DNA of 64,000 bases from Maridesulfovibrio bastinii DSM 16055 (lineage in GTDB: Bacteria; Desulfobacterota; Desulfovibrionia; Desulfovibrionales; Desulfovibrionaceae): positions 178,592 to 242,591 of the forward strand of contig NZ_AUCX01000006.1 of assembly GCF_000429985.1 (NCBI RefSeq), read 5' to 3'. The notes under the pieces are model-generated. The model ran no database searches. It had not been told where the DNA came from and saw nothing but the letters and a program-made list of their open reading frames with translations. Below, piece by piece: positions 27,506 through 38,896 of the stretch. The first letter of the stretch is position 1, and each line of letters opens with the position of its first letter. Both the position numbers and the translations under genes were made by a program.

Positions 27506-28268
27506 CTCTCTCAGCGGCGAGTCTCTTTAAGTATGGTTCAAAACCGTCTTCACCGAGCCAGTACTGAACCAGATGAGCAACACCGCGTGATGTCAAAGTT
27601 GCGCCGGCAAGGCCGTCAACTTTATAAGCCGCTTTCGGATCTTCGGCAGTGACATGACCTTTAATCACATCAATGATCGGCTTTCCGTCGGCACTATATA
27701 TCTTTTTGTCGACCCACAGATCTCTCCATTTCTGATTGTCAACTTCTCCGCCGAGTCCGGGTGTTTCAGCATGTTCATAGAATCCAAACTGCTTGACGGT
27801 GTTGAAATCGGGAGCGATAGCGATAAATCCATACATTGTGGACCAGAGTCCCTTACCATGAATAGGCAGAATGACGCGCTTCAGTTTCCCGCCATCTTTA
27901 AGCAGATAAACACTGGCATATTTTGAACGTCTGACTATGCCTGCTTTATCATGTCCTGCGGGAATTTTGATGCTGGTTTCAGCATCCTTGGCAGCTTTAC
28001 GCTGGTCAAAGGAAGCGGCATCCATATCCACATATTCACCTGTGGACAGATCGACTACTTTTGCTTCAATTTTTTTATAAAGTTCATTGACGGGAACGTC
28101 TTCATCGTAAATTCCCGCAGCTTTCAGGATATTTTCCTTGCGTTCCTTGACCTTGTTGCCTTCCTGAATTGATTTCAGACCGACAGCGGCAACGGAAACC
28201 AGCAGCGAGCAGACAAGGCACAGAGAAAACGCCACAGTGAACACTTTTTTCGTGGAATCGTTAGACAC
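27489..28268 (-). CDS. nqrC: Na+-NQR subunit C, covalent-FMN protein
   Basis: 259 residues. One N-terminal membrane helix (about 12-32) and a periplasmic FMN-binding domain whose site is [13 protein letters not shown]; the Thr in GAT is the target of ApbE. Conserved [12 protein letters not shown] and ETPGLGGEV are present. Its start overlaps the nqrB stop by 8 bp, showing coupling. Confidence 0.95.
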   Translation of the reverse strand: MSNDSTKKVFTVAFSLCLVCSLLVSVAAVGLKSIQEGNKVKERKENILKAAGIYDEDVPVNELYKKIEAKVVDLSTGEYVDMDAASFDQRKAAKDAETSIKIPAGHDKAGIVRRSKYASVYLLKDGGKLKRVILPIHGKGLWSTMYGFIAIAPDFNTVKQFGFYEHAETPGLGGEVDNQKWRDLWVDKKIYSADGKPIIDVIKGHVTAEDPKAAYKVDGLAGATLTSRGVAHLVQYWLGEDGFEPYLKRLAAERGDQNG

Positions 28269-29457
28269 TGCGCACCATCCTTCTCTTTATGTTGGCCCGC
28301 ATTACAAAATGGTCGATCAGCGGAGCAAACACGTTACCGAAGAGAATCGCCAGCATGACACCTTCCGGGTAGGCCGGGTTGACCGTACGGATCAGAATGA
28401 TCATGACCCCGATTAATGCCCCGTAATAGAACTGCCCTTTCGGCGTCATGGATGACGAGACCGGATCGGTAGCCATGTAGACTGTACCGAAAGCGAGTCC
28501 ACCCATTACAAGATGCCAGAGAGGGCTGACAGCCATCATCGGGTTTGTGGCACTTCCAACGGCATTGAAAATAATAGCCATTGTGAATGCGCCGGCGAGA
28601 ATGGAGACCATGATGCGCCATGATGCTATACCGGTGATGATCAGCACAACACCACCGATAAGGCAGGCCAGTGTCGAAGTTTCACCAAGTGAACCGGGAA
28701 TGGTTCCGATAAAGCAGTCCCACCATGAATATTTTGCCATAACAGCCTGAAGTCCACCGCCTGAGGCCAGAGCCAGAGGAGTAGCACCGGAATAACCGTC
28801 AACGGCTACCCAGCAGCTGTTACCGGAAATATGGGCAGGATAGGCAAAGAAGAGAAAGGCCCTTGCGAGAAGAGCGGGGTTGAGAATGTTCTTACCTGTT
28901 CCACCGAATATTTCTTTACCGATGACAACACCGAAGCTGGTAGCAAGAGCTACCTGCCACAATGGAATCTGCGGAGGAACAATAAGAGGAATAAGTGAAC
29001 CGGTTACAAGAAAACCCTCGTTGATTTCATGTTTGCGTACTATTGCAAAAAGGGTTTCCCAGAAACCACCTGCGATATTGCAGACTATATATATAGGAAA
29101 GAAGTACAGCGCGCCGAGGATGATGTTTGCCCCGAAGCTGTCAGGATTTGCAGCAAGTCCCATGGCGTGCATAAAACTCCAGCGCCAGCCTTCTCCGGAT
29201 TGAAGTCCGGCAGCGACAAGAGCGGAGTTGGCCTGATAACCGGTATTCCACATTGCCATGTAGAAACATGGTATAAGAGCGAATACCACGGTAATCATAA
29301 CACGTTTCAGATCTATGGAATCGCGGACGTGTGGAGCCCCCGAACTGGTTTCAAGAGGTGAAAACAGAAAGGTGTCCACCATTTCATAGATCGGATAGTA
29401 TTTTTTGTACTTCTCGTTTTCGGTGACTGCCTTGTGCATTTTTTTAAATATACTCAT
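28261..29457 (-). CDS. nqrB: Na+-NQR subunit B, Na+ and quinone-linked membrane subunit
   Basis: 398 residues, about ten membrane helices. DGYSGATPLA holds the Thr for FMN attachment by ApbE, and an extended N-terminus precedes the first helix, where riboflavin and quinone bind in Vibrio NqrB. GTGKNILNPALLARAFLFFAYP is characteristic. It is 5 bp from nqrA. Confidence 0.96.
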   Translation of the reverse strand: MSIFKKMHKAVTENEKYKKYYPIYEMVDTFLFSPLETSSGAPHVRDSIDLKRVMITVVFALIPCFYMAMWNTGYQANSALVAAGLQSGEGWRWSFMHAMGLAANPDSFGANIILGALYFFPIYIVCNIAGGFWETLFAIVRKHEINEGFLVTGSLIPLIVPPQIPLWQVALATSFGVVIGKEIFGGTGKNILNPALLARAFLFFAYPAHISGNSCWVAVDGYSGATPLALASGGGLQAVMAKYSWWDCFIGTIPGSLGETSTLACLIGGVVLIITGIASWRIMVSILAGAFTMAIIFNAVGSATNPMMAVSPLWHLVMGGLAFGTVYMATDPVSSSMTPKGQFYYGALIGVMIILIRTVNPAYPEGVMLAILFGNVFAPLIDHFVMRANIKRRMVRSV

Positions 29458-29462
29458 AAGCC

Positions 29463-30806
29463 CTATCCTTCCTTCTCGATAAGGTTCAGGACCTCACGCA
29501 GCATTTTTCCGAAATCATTTTTACCGCAGTCCACAAAGGACAGCAGAGCTACATCTTCCTCATCGAGTTCCAGACAGCCAAGGGCCTGAGCTTCATCAGA
29601 ATCCATCACTGCCATTGCACGCACCAGATATGTAGGAAGAATATCCATAGGCATGACATCGTCAAAAGCTCCTGTCGGGAAAATAGCCCTGTGACTTCCA
29701 CCAAGAAGAGTATTGAAATCAAATTCTTTCTTCTTTTTACTGAAAGCCGACATGAACACAGGCTTGAACGAGAATTTATCACGACCTGGAGCCATCCAGC
29801 CCATGAAATCTCTTTTTCCGCCTTCGGGAACCGCTGTTATCTGATTATGAAAACGTCCGAGATAGGCAAGAGGTCCGTCAGCCTTGAAGCCGGACAGGAT
29901 TGAACCTGAGATAATTCTGGCATCGCCGTCTTTTATCTCGCCGCTGATAATTTCAGTGATACCAGCACCGAGTCTGGTTTTAACTATTCTGGGACGTTTG
30001 ACCATCGGTCCGGCAAGGGAGACATAACGGTCGGTAAAAAGCTGGCCGGTGGTAAAAAGCTTACCTATGGCGATTACGTCCTGATAGTTGATGTACCAGA
30101 CCGATTTACTCGGTCCAACCGGATCAATGAAATGGATGTGGGTTCCGGCAAGTCCTGCCGGATGAGGTCCGCAGAAGGTCTGAATGTCGACTTTCCTGAT
30201 CATGGGGATGTTGCTGCCATCAGCTATGCAGACATGCAGCTCACCTTCCGTCAGATTTGTCAGAACCTTAAGGCCGTCCTGCCATGCATCAGGATTTTTC
30301 CAGATGATGTCTTCGGGGTTTGCGGCCAGAGGATTGGTATCCATAGCCGTTACAAAAATGGAATGGGGCACGGAATCAAGTGCCGGACTTTTACTGAACG
30401 GACGGGTCCGCAGCGCAGTCCACATGCCCGAAGAAACGAGCGTGTCCACAACGCACTGACGGTTCAGGCCGAGAAGCTTATCCCGGTCATAAGCCGGAAA
30501 CTCTTCAGCCCCGACGCTTTCGTCCAGTTCAATAACCACAGACTGCAAGGCCCTGCGTTCACCACGGTTGATGGCAATTACCTTGCCTGCTCCCGGTGCG
30601 GTGAAAGCGACGCCTTCGATCTTCTTGTCAATGAAGATCGTTTGCCCGAGCTTGACTGTGTCACCCTCGGAAACAACCATAGTCGGTTTCATACCGACGT
30701 AATCGCTTCCGAGAACGGCTACATACCGTGGTGGATTTGCTTCGTAGAAATCCTCCGACGGCCCGCCCGAGATAGGAATGTCGAGTCCTTTTTTAAGTTT
30801 AATCAT
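29463..30806 (-). CDS. nqrA: Na+-NQR subunit A
   Basis: 447 residues, soluble cytoplasmic subunit with Rnf-C-like and SLBB folds; opening IKLKKGLDIPISGGPS and the region ALGCLELDEEDVALLSFVDCGKNDFGKMLREVL are typical. It is the first gene of an operon nqrABCDEF-apbE-nqrM-ferritin-like. A structured leader lies upstream. A complete NQR suggests Na+-based energy coupling, in keeping with a marine host. Confidence 0.95.
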   Translation of the reverse strand: MIKLKKGLDIPISGGPSEDFYEANPPRYVAVLGSDYVGMKPTMVVSEGDTVKLGQTIFIDKKIEGVAFTAPGAGKVIAINRGERRALQSVVIELDESVGAEEFPAYDRDKLLGLNRQCVVDTLVSSGMWTALRTRPFSKSPALDSVPHSIFVTAMDTNPLAANPEDIIWKNPDAWQDGLKVLTNLTEGELHVCIADGSNIPMIRKVDIQTFCGPHPAGLAGTHIHFIDPVGPSKSVWYINYQDVIAIGKLFTTGQLFTDRYVSLAGPMVKRPRIVKTRLGAGITEIISGEIKDGDARIISGSILSGFKADGPLAYLGRFHNQITAVPEGGKRDFMGWMAPGRDKFSFKPVFMSAFSKKKKEFDFNTLLGGSHRAIFPTGAFDDVMPMDILPTYLVRAMAVMDSDEAQALGCLELDEEDVALLSFVDCGKNDFGKMLREVLNLIEKEG

Positions 30807-30852
30807 GGAGAATACACCTTGTCCCTAAAGGTTTTACGGGCTTTAAACTGGG

Positions 30853-30887
30853 GTGCAGTCAAGACTGCACGCCACGGTGCGAACACC
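30853..30887 (-). promoter_or_regulatory. tandem hairpins in the nqr leader
   Basis: In the minus-strand leader, GGTG-TTCG-CACC (UUCG-type tetraloop, 30876-30887) is followed by GTGCAGTC-TT-GACTGCAC (30853-30870), 47-81 nt before the nqrA ATG. They could stabilise the mRNA or act as a regulatory leader. The rest of 30807-31184 shows only the hairpins near 31091 and 31165; no gene. Confidence 0.4.
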
Positions 30888-31090
30888 TTGGTGTATCCTG
30901 TGATGGGTATATTTTCCTTCGATTCTTTTGAATGTGAAATTCAAAATGAGTGGGAAAAATCGAAGAATTCTGCGTGAAATTTAAGTTACAGATAACAGTG
31001 ATCTGCGTCAAGAGATAGTGAAAATTTTCTCATAAAGTAGTGATATTTATCACCCGATTATTAAAAGATATTTTAAAAAAATTAGTCACC

Positions 31091-31105
31091 GGCGTGAAAC
31101 ACGCC
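31091..31105 (-). terminator. probable terminator of the MFS gene
   Basis: GGCGTG-TTT-CACGCC stem-loop on the minus strand, followed ten bases later by TAATTTTTTT. A second palindrome, CCCTGAATCAGGG, lies nearer the stop (31164-31176). Confidence 0.5.
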
Positions 31106-31184
31106 GTAAACATTGCAAAACCACTAATGGGTAAAAATGACACTAAAATATATAAGTATAAAATTACCCTGAATCAGGGAGCTA

Positions 31185-32405
31185 TTATTCAGTATTCAAT
31201 CTTTTGCTGAGTAAAAGGAAAATAGGCAGCAGACACATTCCTCCGACAAGCGCAGCAAGCTCAAACGAGTCTGAGATGCTCCCATACTCAGCGGCAAAAC
31301 CGGCCAGTCCGGGACCAAGCACAAAGCCAAGGTTTGAAACGCCCAGAAAAATTCCCATCACACTGCCCTTTGATGGCCCCATATCGGCAGCCAGAGACAT
31401 TGACGCAGGAAGAGACAGCGCTGAACCGAAGCCCATCATGGCGACCAGAAGGACCAGCACCCATAATGGAACAGCCTGTCCGTATCCAAAAAGACAGGCT
31501 GAACAAAGCCCCATTCCCAGAAAAGTCAGCCCGCGTTTATCGCGTGTATCAGCCCAGCCACTGGTAAAAGGCATGCCTATGAGAATAGCGACATTAGGCA
31601 GGGCAAAAAGAATTCCTGCTGAAAATGCTCCCAATAAAAACCGCTCGGAAAGCAGCCGTGGCAGAAAGGCAATTACAACGGAGGCCCCAAGTGTTCTGCC
31701 GAAGACAGCCAGAAGCAGAGAAATGAAGCCCGGATCACGCCATCGAAACCCGGAATATTCTTTTTTCTTTTTCTTCCCGGCCTTTAATGATTTCCCCACC
31801 GCAGGCAGAAACAGCAGAAAAGATATCCCCATACCCGTTGCCGGAATAAGCACAGTTGTAAGCCCTATCCCGGTATTAAGTTTTACAACAGCTCCTCCAA
31901 GCAGCGGCCCGAGCACAAATGAAGCATAGAGACAGCTGTTATAAGCTCCGAAAAGTCTGCCCCGGTTACTTTCAGGGGCATATTCCCCGAGTATGGACAT
32001 GCTCACCGGTTTTATTATCCCCGAGCAGAATCCAAGACAAATCTGAATGAGCCCCAAAAATTCAAGTGAAGGATATAATATATAGGAAACACACGATAAG
32101 GCCCCGAGCCCGGCCGCACCAAGCACAAGCGGCACCGCCCCGATATAGTCCGCACAATAACCGGCAACAGGGGCAAGTATAAGTCTGGCCAGAAAATATC
32201 CTGAAAAAGCAAGCCCGAGCCATGAAGGGGAAAGTCCTGACGAACCCGCAGTCAATGACAAAGCAAATGTATAGGCCCCTACTCCGAGGGTCGAAAAAAA
32301 AGCCGATCCGAGAACCGCTGCCACGGCTCTTCGTCCGACAGGAGAACACTGCTTTAAGCTGTCCCTCCAGAAAAGATCTGTTTTTTTCACATGTGTTCCT
32401 AACAT
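31185..32405 (-). CDS. MFS transporter, probable drug or metabolite exporter
   Basis: 406 residues with 12 hydrophobic segments in two halves joined by a basic loop (KSLKAGKKKKKEYSG). The loop-2 motif GYCADYIGAVP, its repeat in the second half (GWADTRDKRG), and the FGAYNSCLYASFVLGPLLGG segment fit the DHA1 drug:H+ group. Substrate unknown. It stands alone, with its terminator before the nqr leader. Confidence 0.8.
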   Translation of the reverse strand: MLGTHVKKTDLFWRDSLKQCSPVGRRAVAAVLGSAFFSTLGVGAYTFALSLTAGSSGLSPSWLGLAFSGYFLARLILAPVAGYCADYIGAVPLVLGAAGLGALSCVSYILYPSLEFLGLIQICLGFCSGIIKPVSMSILGEYAPESNRGRLFGAYNSCLYASFVLGPLLGGAVVKLNTGIGLTTVLIPATGMGISFLLFLPAVGKSLKAGKKKKKEYSGFRWRDPGFISLLLAVFGRTLGASVVIAFLPRLLSERFLLGAFSAGILFALPNVAILIGMPFTSGWADTRDKRGLTFLGMGLCSACLFGYGQAVPLWVLVLLVAMMGFGSALSLPASMSLAADMGPSKGSVMGIFLGVSNLGFVLGPGLAGFAAEYGSISDSFELAALVGGMCLLPIFLLLSKRLNTE

Positions 32406-32973
32406 TACTCAATCATATTATCAGGTTCTATGTCTTCATTCGTTACAGTTAAATGCAAACATCTTCCAGTTTGAATATTTTTATGGATTGAGATCTTTAT
32501 ATGCGCTATAACTGCAATAGCCTCAGTTTCTTTCAGACTTACAAAACTTCACTGGCGATAAAATTTGAATATACAAATTTTATCAACCTTTTTTGCGTCA
32601 GGAGAAGGGGCAATCTGACTCAATTGGGGTCATAAGATGGGTCAAAAGGTTATCTACTATAATAACATACTGTAAATATTAATTTTAATTTGGAGGTAAA
32701 TTAACAAACAGGAGCTTTTTCTCGCAGAAGTGAGTCATCAATTTACAAGAGTGTCCCCGGTACAAATCAACCTTTCTGCATAACACACTAAAAAAACTGA
32801 AAAAGATTTCTTGGCATTTATTTTGCTCATAACAAGTATCCTGCGATGGGTAAATTCTGCGTATTAATCCGAGTGGGACATAAATAAGAACCTTTAAACG
32901 AAATTAATATATCTACTCCGGTAGTGTGTAGAAAAGGAACAACTCCTCTCCTCCGAGTTTCTCTGAAGTAATG
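32406..32973. other. gene-free AT-rich spacer upstream of the RNA candidate
   Basis: No coding frame with gene-like content, no known RNA and no clear sigma-54 or sigma-70 promoter could be assigned in these 568 bases. Confidence 0.4.
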
Positions 32974-33324
32974 CCTGTATTTTCAGTGAGACTCATCCTT
33001 CAACGCGGGCTGAAAAGCCTGCACGCGGAACAGGAATAGTTTTGGGGACGTTCACAATCTTTGAAAGAAAGCTCCACAATGGAACTTTAAGTTATTTTCG
33101 GACGAAAAAGGGCTTCGACCGGAATACTTGTTTCCTTTCCGATGATTGTGACGCTCTGCAACCATTCCGAAAAGTACGGCCTCTGCCGGGATGCAGCTTT
33201 ATTGGACACTGGGGACTGTGCTCTGTGCACTGTGCAGTCCTGCAGAAAACTGTAGACCTAGAAATCCGTACTTCTGAAAAAGACGGCCTTTCAGTATTTA
33301 AATACTGAAAGGCCGTCTTTTTTG
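32974..33324 (+). ncRNA. possible structured RNA ending in a strong terminator
   Basis: A chain of pairings on the plus strand: CCTGT (32974) with ACAGG (33030) enclosing a GAAA-tetraloop hairpin (33005-33022), CGTTCACAATC (33049) with GATTGTGACG (33144), and GGACTG with CAGTCC (about 33210-33240), then a perfect terminator. No gene-like frame is present. It could be a stand-alone RNA or a leader that controls the kinase gene at 33529. No family was recognised. Confidence 0.35.
33282..33324 (+). terminator. strong intrinsic terminator before the kinase gene
   Basis: A perfect 36-base palindrome running from GACGGCC to GGCCGTC (33282-33317), followed by TTTTTTG. It separates whatever is transcribed from 32.9 kb from the kinase, and shows that the frame opening at 33322 cannot be the true gene start. 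Confidence 0.85.
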
Positions 33325-33528
33325 TTTCCAGCATCAATTTATAAAGCCTTTTCCAAAAGCTTAAATCCTAAGAAAGATTATAAAATAAATAGATATCTAA
33401 TAAAAAATCTAACTCCGCACGATTACAGCATCCCTTATTTCAAAATTATTTTGCACTTAATAAAAAAGCTGATATTATCAATACAAAATAAGCTGATCTC
33501 TGCAATATTTAAACTGGAAGATCATACA

Positions 33529-36500
33529 ATGAGCATAATTGATAAGTTAAGCTTAAGCTCCAGCATGCTGGGAACGTTCGGTCTGATAACAATGATTACA
33601 ATTTCTTTCGGTGTATTCAGTATGTCAGGAATGAATACTCTGGGAGAACTGACCAGCACACTTTATAACCACCCTCTACGTGTTTCAAACGCAGCCCTCA
33701 CAGCCCAGTCAGATATAATACGAATGCAGCGCGACATGGAATCGCTAGCGAACACAAAGGAAGTACACCTCTTTAACAAAATAATTCTAAAAATTAATCA
33801 GGAAGAAGAGCGGGTTTACGATCAGCTTGCAATTCTTAAAAAATATATTTTAGGCGAACGCGGTTACCAGCTTGTTGTTGCAGCAAGCCAATCTTTCTCC
33901 GAGTGGAAAACTTTACGGGATAAAATAATATCTAGCCTCCAAGAGGGTAAAAGACTGGAAGCTCTTGAAATAAACAGGACTGAAGGCGACGATTACGCAA
34001 GAATGCTTGAGCGCAAAATGGAAGAACTGACCGGATACGCCCGTAATAAAGCAGACGGCTTTATGCAGAATGCCAATAAAGTGCAAAAACATATCGCGCA
34101 GAATACAAGGTACATGCTCGCCTTTCTTATCCTTGCGCTCATTTTCTTTTCATGGATTGTCATGAAACATATTGTCGGAAGGATCACTGAACTTAAAATA
34201 GTGCTGAAAAGAAATGAAGAGCTGAACCAGCTGGTGGAAGTGAATGAAGCTGGAAATAACGAAATAACCGATCTCGCCAAAAATTTTAACAGCCTCATTG
34301 GAGCCATTAACAGACAACTCTGGTTGAGAGACGGGATAAACGAATTAAACCAGCGGCTCATGGACATATCATCAATGGCAATGTTTTCCGAGACGTTAAG
34401 CTATATGTCCAAAAAAATTAATGCCGGAATTGCAGCCGTATTTAAATCCGAGCAATCAACCGGTGATTCTGTCTTAATCGCTTCGTACAGTCTGGATAAC
34501 AATGATAATGAAATAAGCAGAATTCCTGCCGGGCATGGACTTGTCGGTCAGGTGGCCAAAGATATGAAGGAAATATATCTTACCGGGAATATAACCAATC
34601 CACCTTCAAGCTTTTCATATTCCGGAGAAATGATCGCGCATTCAGTACTAATCATTCCTCTTATATACAAAAATGAACTGGTTGGTGTTGCGGAATTCGC
34701 CAAAATGGAATCTTTCACTGAAATCGAAGCAGAATTCATCAGGTTTTCAGGATCATTTCTTGCCGGAAGCCTGAACTCAATCAACAATAGAACCCAGATT
34801 GATGAGCTATACAAAGAAACCAGCGCATCCAACGAAATGTTGAAACAGAAGAAAGTTGAAAATGAGGAAATAAACAGAAAATTATCAAAGCGTAATCAGG
34901 AGCTGGCCGATAAAACAACTGAGCTTGAATCGCAAACCCTTACGCTGACCGAACTAGCCAGACAGCTTGAAAAGCAGAAACATGAGCTGGAGATAAAGCA
35001 GGAGCAGGTTCAACAATCGGATAGACTCAAATCAGAATTTCTTTCCAACATGAGCCACGAGCTGCGTACTCCGTTGAACAGCATTCTGGCTTTATCGCAA
35101 CTGATGCTTGAGCGCAGAGCAAAGCACCTTAACCCGAAAGAGAAGGAATATATTACAGTTATTGAAAAAAACGGTCGACTGTTACTTTCATTGATAAGTA
35201 AAATTCTTGACCTTTCCAAAATAGAATCAGGCAAGATGGAAGTTGCTATCACCAGATTCACAGCAGAAGACGTTGTAAGCGAAGTTCTTGAAACTATAAC
35301 GCCTTTAGCAAATAAAAAAGGACTTGCCCTACAATCAGAACTACTTTTCAGGGGCGAAATAAATTCCGACAGATATAAAATCCTACAGATTTTATTAAAC
35401 TTATGCTCAAACGCGGTGAAATTTACTGAAGAAGGCAGCATCAGCATCAACCTTGAAAGAGAAAATGATAATGCCGTATTTACAGTATCAGATACCGGTA
35501 TAGGAATCCCTCAGGATCAGCGAGACTATATCTTTGGAGAATTCCAACAGGTGGATGGTTCAGCTTCCAAGAAACATGAAGGAACCGGGCTGGGGCTGTC
35601 CATAAGCAAAAAGTTTGCCCAGATGCTTGGCGGGGATATTTCCGTGGAGTCATCAGATAACAACGGCAGTTCTTTTAAATTTTATGTAAAGATTAACTAC
35701 TGCACCGAGAGCAAGGATGATATTTGCTTAGTCCCGGATAAACCTGAAACAAAGAATAATTCCAAAAAAATATTAGTTGTTGATGACATGCAGTCACACC
35801 GTGAGCTGATCAGAAAATATCTCGAAGATAACGGTTACGGCGTAATTGAGTGTGAAGAAGGCAAGTCTGCTGTTAAAATAGCCAGCCAGAACAAATTCTA
35901 TGCTATCATACTCGATATATTGATGCCGGGCATGGACGGATGGGAGGTTTTGCAGATTCTTAAACAGAATGCTGAAACAGAAAAAATTCCTGTAATTCTT
36001 GTTTCCATTGCAAAAGACAAAACCACTGCTTCAGCACTTGGAGCATCAGGCTATTTAAGCAAGCCGCCCAACAAAGAAAAATTACTCTCAATACTCGCCG
36101 GTCTGGAAAAAAAGCAGTCTCTCAAAGTGGTCATAACCGGGCCTGAAAATTCACGGCAGCTCCCGCTGCTCCGCAATAGCATGGAGAAATCCGGTTTTAA
36201 TGTCAGTGAAAGCGACTACCCGAATCCTGAAGCAACGGATATAATCATATTCGATTGCGGTGATGAAGAAAAAAGCAAAAAAATACTGCATAAAATATAT
36301 AATGATCCAAAGCTCTCAGCTTTACCATTAATACAGCTTGCCGACAAAAATATATCCGGCCGGGCAGAAGTCCGCGCCGAAGGTAATGATGAAATAGTGT
36401 TCCTCGACGAAGATTATGACATCACGATTCTGGATTTGGTTCAAAAAATTGAGGAGATAATAAAATCAAAACAAGCCAAAACAGATTCACTGGCAGAAGA

Positions 36501-36927
36501 ACAGAGAGAAATAAATGTTGAGATTAATACCAATGAACCTTTCGGTGAAAACAGCACAATACTGGCAGTTGAGGACAATGCTGAAAACATAATGGTTCTG
36601 AAAGAAGTTCTTAATATCTATACCGGAAAGCTTGTCGTAGCCGAAACCGGAGAAGAAGCAATACCACTGGCCCTCTCAATAAAGCCGGACCTGATTCTTA
36701 TGGACATACATCTTCCCGGCATAACAGGGCTTGAAGCAACTAAAATAATCAAAGCCAACCCCGATACAGCCTCCATTCCTGTTTTGGCCGTAACCGCAAG
36801 GGCTATGCATGGTGAAAAAGAAAATTTCATCAAAGCCGGATGTGACGACTATATAGCCAAGCCCTATGCACCTGATGAACTTATAAAAACTGTGCGCACA
36901 TGGCTTACATCCCGGGAGACGGATTAA
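33529..36927 (+). CDS. hybrid sensor histidine kinase with GAF and two receiver domains
   Basis: About 1132 residues from ATG 33529 (preceded by GGAAGA); the frame opens at 33322 but that part lies in a terminator. Two membrane helices (about 13-35 and 197-219) bracket a helical periplasmic sensor of the 4HB-MCP type. Then come a HAMP region, GAF (about 285-420), a coiled coil, HisKA with [12 protein letters not shown] (about 507), HATPase, a receiver with phospho-Asp in [10 protein letters not shown] (about 794), a degenerate receiver-like stretch (about 865-980) and a final receiver with LMDIHLPG (about 1057). The next kinase starts one base later, so they act together. The signal is unknown. 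Confidence 0.88.
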   Translation: MSIIDKLSLSSSMLGTFGLITMITISFGVFSMSGMNTLGELTSTLYNHPLRVSNAALTAQSDIIRMQRDMESLANTKEVHLFNKIILKINQEEERVYDQLAILKKYILGERGYQLVVAASQSFSEWKTLRDKIISSLQEGKRLEALEINRTEGDDYARMLERKMEELTGYARNKADGFMQNANKVQKHIAQNTRYMLAFLILALIFFSWIVMKHIVGRITELKIVLKRNEELNQLVEVNEAGNNEITDLAKNFNSLIGAINRQLWLRDGINELNQRLMDISSMAMFSETLSYMSKKINAGIAAVFKSEQSTGDSVLIASYSLDNNDNEISRIPAGHGLVGQVAKDMKEIYLTGNITNPPSSFSYSGEMIAHSVLIIPLIYKNELVGVAEFAKMESFTEIEAEFIRFSGSFLAGSLNSINNRTQIDELYKETSASNEMLKQKKVENEEINRKLSKRNQELADKTTELESQTLTLTELARQLEKQKHELEIKQEQVQQSDRLKSEFLSNMSHELRTPLNSILALSQLMLERRAKHLNPKEKEYITVIEKNGRLLLSLISKILDLSKIESGKMEVAITRFTAEDVVSEVLETITPLANKKGLALQSELLFRGEINSDRYKILQILLNLCSNAVKFTEEGSISINLERENDNAVFTVSDTGIGIPQDQRDYIFGEFQQVDGSASKKHEGTGLGLSISKKFAQMLGGDISVESSDNNGSSFKFYVKINYCTESKDDICLVPDKPETKNNSKKILVVDDMQSHRELIRKYLEDNGYGVIECEEGKSAVKIASQNKFYAIILDILMPGMDGWEVLQILKQNAETEKIPVILVSIAKDKTTASALGASGYLSKPPNKEKLLSILAGLEKKQSLKVVITGPENSRQLPLLRNSMEKSGFNVSESDYPNPEATDIIIFDCGDEEKSKKILHKIYNDPKLSALPLIQLADKNISGRAEVRAEGNDEIVFLDEDYDITILDLVQKIEEIIKSKQAKTDSLAEEQREINVEINTNEPFGENSTILAVEDNAENIMVLKEVLNIYTGKLVVAETGEEAIPLALSIKPDLILMDIHLPGITGLEATKIIKANPDTASIPVLAVTARAMHGEKENFIKAGCDDYIAKPYAPDELIKTVRTWLTSRETD

Positions 36928-36928
36928 T

Positions 36929-38896
36929 ATGAAGAATAAAAAATCACATCTTATCATTGTTGATGATAAGCAGGACAACCTTTTTATTCTTGAAGAACTG
37001 TTATCCGAATACCTTGAAGACATGGAAGTGTCTTCGGCCTCCGGAGCAGAGGAAGCAATATCCCTTTTAACTCCTGAAACGGATCTGGTTATAAGTGATG
37101 TCCAGATGCCGGGGACAGATGGTCTGGAATTATGCAGAATTATTCATTCAAAAAAAGAATTTTCAGACATACCAGTTCTGCTGATTACATCGCACAGCTC
37201 CACCCCTGAGTTCAGAATTAAAGCACTCGAAGCCGGTGCGCACGATTTTATTTCACGCCCCATAGACTCGGAAGAACTCATAGCCAAAATTAAAGTCTGT
37301 CTGGATATGCGCAGCTACCAGCAGGCCTTGAGTAATGAAAAAAAAGACCTCTCAAAAAAGCTCTCCTTAGCTGAAAAACAATACCGAAAACTTTTCAAGC
37401 ATGCCACAGATGCAATCTTCATAACTGATGGATCGACCACTATTCTTGAAGTTAACGAGGAGTGCTGCAACCTGCTCGACTCTCAGGAAGAAAAACTTCT
37501 GGGTAAAAAACTGTCAGCATTTCTGCCTGAAAATGATGAGAGCATAAGTCTTCAGATAAAAGAGGACGACACTGTTTATCCTCTTGAAACAGTTGTAAAA
37601 AACAGTAACGGCAGAGAAATAGCCGTAGAAATAAAAAACAGACTGGTCAACATAGGTGGACACAAAGTCTGGTGGGTTATTGTAAGGGATGTTGATGAAA
37701 ATATTAAATCACGGCAGGCGCTTATTAAAAGTGAAGAATCTTTAAGAAAAGCCCTTCAAAAAGCCGAAGCCGCCAATAAAGCCAAAAGCGAATTTCTCGG
37801 CAATATGAGCCACGAAATACGTACTCCCCTTAACGGTATTATCGGTATGATGCAGGTTCTTCAAACCACTGAACAGGATGAAGAACAGCTCGAATATACA
37901 ACCATGGCTCTTAAGGCCTCCGCAAGACTTAACAATCTGCTTTCCGACATTCTTGACCTTTCCATGGTTGAAGCAGGAAAATTGAAAATTATAGAGGCTC
38001 CGTTCAAAACAGTCTCCATATTTGATCAGGTCAAAGACCTTTTCACTCCAAAAATTGAAACCCTTCCTATTGATCTTGATTTCCATATTGAGAGCACTCT
38101 TCCGGAGCAGCTGATTGGAGACTCATCAAGAATAATTCAAATTGTCACCAACCTTATAAGTAATGCTATTAAATCTACAGCTCAGGGAAAAATAAGTGTA
38201 ACAGTTACAGGCATTGATCTTAATAAAAATAAAATCAGACTGATTGTGGAAGTGGAAGATACCGGAATAGGAATTGCGGCTGAAAAACTAAATGTTCTGT
38301 TCAAACCATTTACCCAGCTTGAGGATGGTTACGCTCGCAATACGCAGGGGGCAGGGCTGGGGCTTTCAATATGCAGCCGTATCATAAAAATGATGAATGG
38401 CAGTATCTGCATCTCCAGCGTTGAAGGTCGCGGGACTGCTGTAAGTTTCGACATTGAGCTTAAAAAAGACAAGACAGAAGCAGGCATTAAAAAGAATAGA
38501 TTTAACCTTGATCTTCCTGAGATAAAAGGAACTGTGCTCGTAGCTGAAGATGACGACATCAGTTCACTGTTCATAAAAAAAATGCTGCATAGCATTGGGG
38601 TGCAGAGTCATGTCGTTTCAAACGGACTGCTGGTTCTGGAAGCCCTTGCTGAAAAAAAATTCGACCTGATACTTATGGATATCCAGATGCCCAAAATGGA
38701 CGGTCTTGAGACCACAATCGCTATCAGGAACAATCTCGCCGGAGAAGAAAATTCCAAAATACCCATCATCGCCCTGACAGCCAGAGTTCAGGAACATGAA
38801 AACAAACTGTTTAAAGAAAAAGGGATAAACCACATAATCCCCAAACCTGTAGATATGAAATATTTCATTGAGGTTCTGAAAGATTATCTGCCATAA
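36929..38896 (+). CDS. response regulator-PAS-histidine kinase-receiver hybrid
   Basis: 655 residues, no membrane segments. An N-terminal receiver (phospho-Asp in [11 protein letters not shown], about 57), a PAS domain (about 150-260), HisKA with [12 protein letters not shown] (about 291), HATPase with DTGIGI and GAGLGLS, and a C-terminal receiver ([11 protein letters not shown], about 582). It starts one base after the preceding kinase gene, so it is probably the next relay protein. The nearest downstream target is the TRAP transporter, a possible partner. Confidence 0.9.
   Translation: MKNKKSHLIIVDDKQDNLFILEELLSEYLEDMEVSSASGAEEAISLLTPETDLVISDVQMPGTDGLELCRIIHSKKEFSDIPVLLITSHSSTPEFRIKALEAGAHDFISRPIDSEELIAKIKVCLDMRSYQQALSNEKKDLSKKLSLAEKQYRKLFKHATDAIFITDGSTTILEVNEECCNLLDSQEEKLLGKKLSAFLPENDESISLQIKEDDTVYPLETVVKNSNGREIAVEIKNRLVNIGGHKVWWVIVRDVDENIKSRQALIKSEESLRKALQKAEAANKAKSEFLGNMSHEIRTPLNGIIGMMQVLQTTEQDEEQLEYTTMALKASARLNNLLSDILDLSMVEAGKLKIIEAPFKTVSIFDQVKDLFTPKIETLPIDLDFHIESTLPEQLIGDSSRIIQIVTNLISNAIKSTAQGKISVTVTGIDLNKNKIRLIVEVEDTGIGIAAEKLNVLFKPFTQLEDGYARNTQGAGLGLSICSRIIKMMNGSICISSVEGRGTAVSFDIELKKDKTEAGIKKNRFNLDLPEIKGTVLVAEDDDISSLFIKKMLHSIGVQSHVVSNGLLVLEALAEKKFDLILMDIQMPKMDGLETTIAIRNNLAGEENSKIPIIALTARVQEHENKLFKEKGINHIIPKPVDMKYFIEVLKDYLP

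Noticed and set aside
33042..33308. 88-codon frame in the structured region before the kinase
   Set aside because: Ends within the terminator stem and overlaps paired RNA elements; residue content is not gene-like.
33322..33528. Longer N-terminus for the large hybrid kinase
   Set aside because: The first codons lie in the T tract of a perfect terminator, and a good ribosome site and membrane segment fit ATG 33529.
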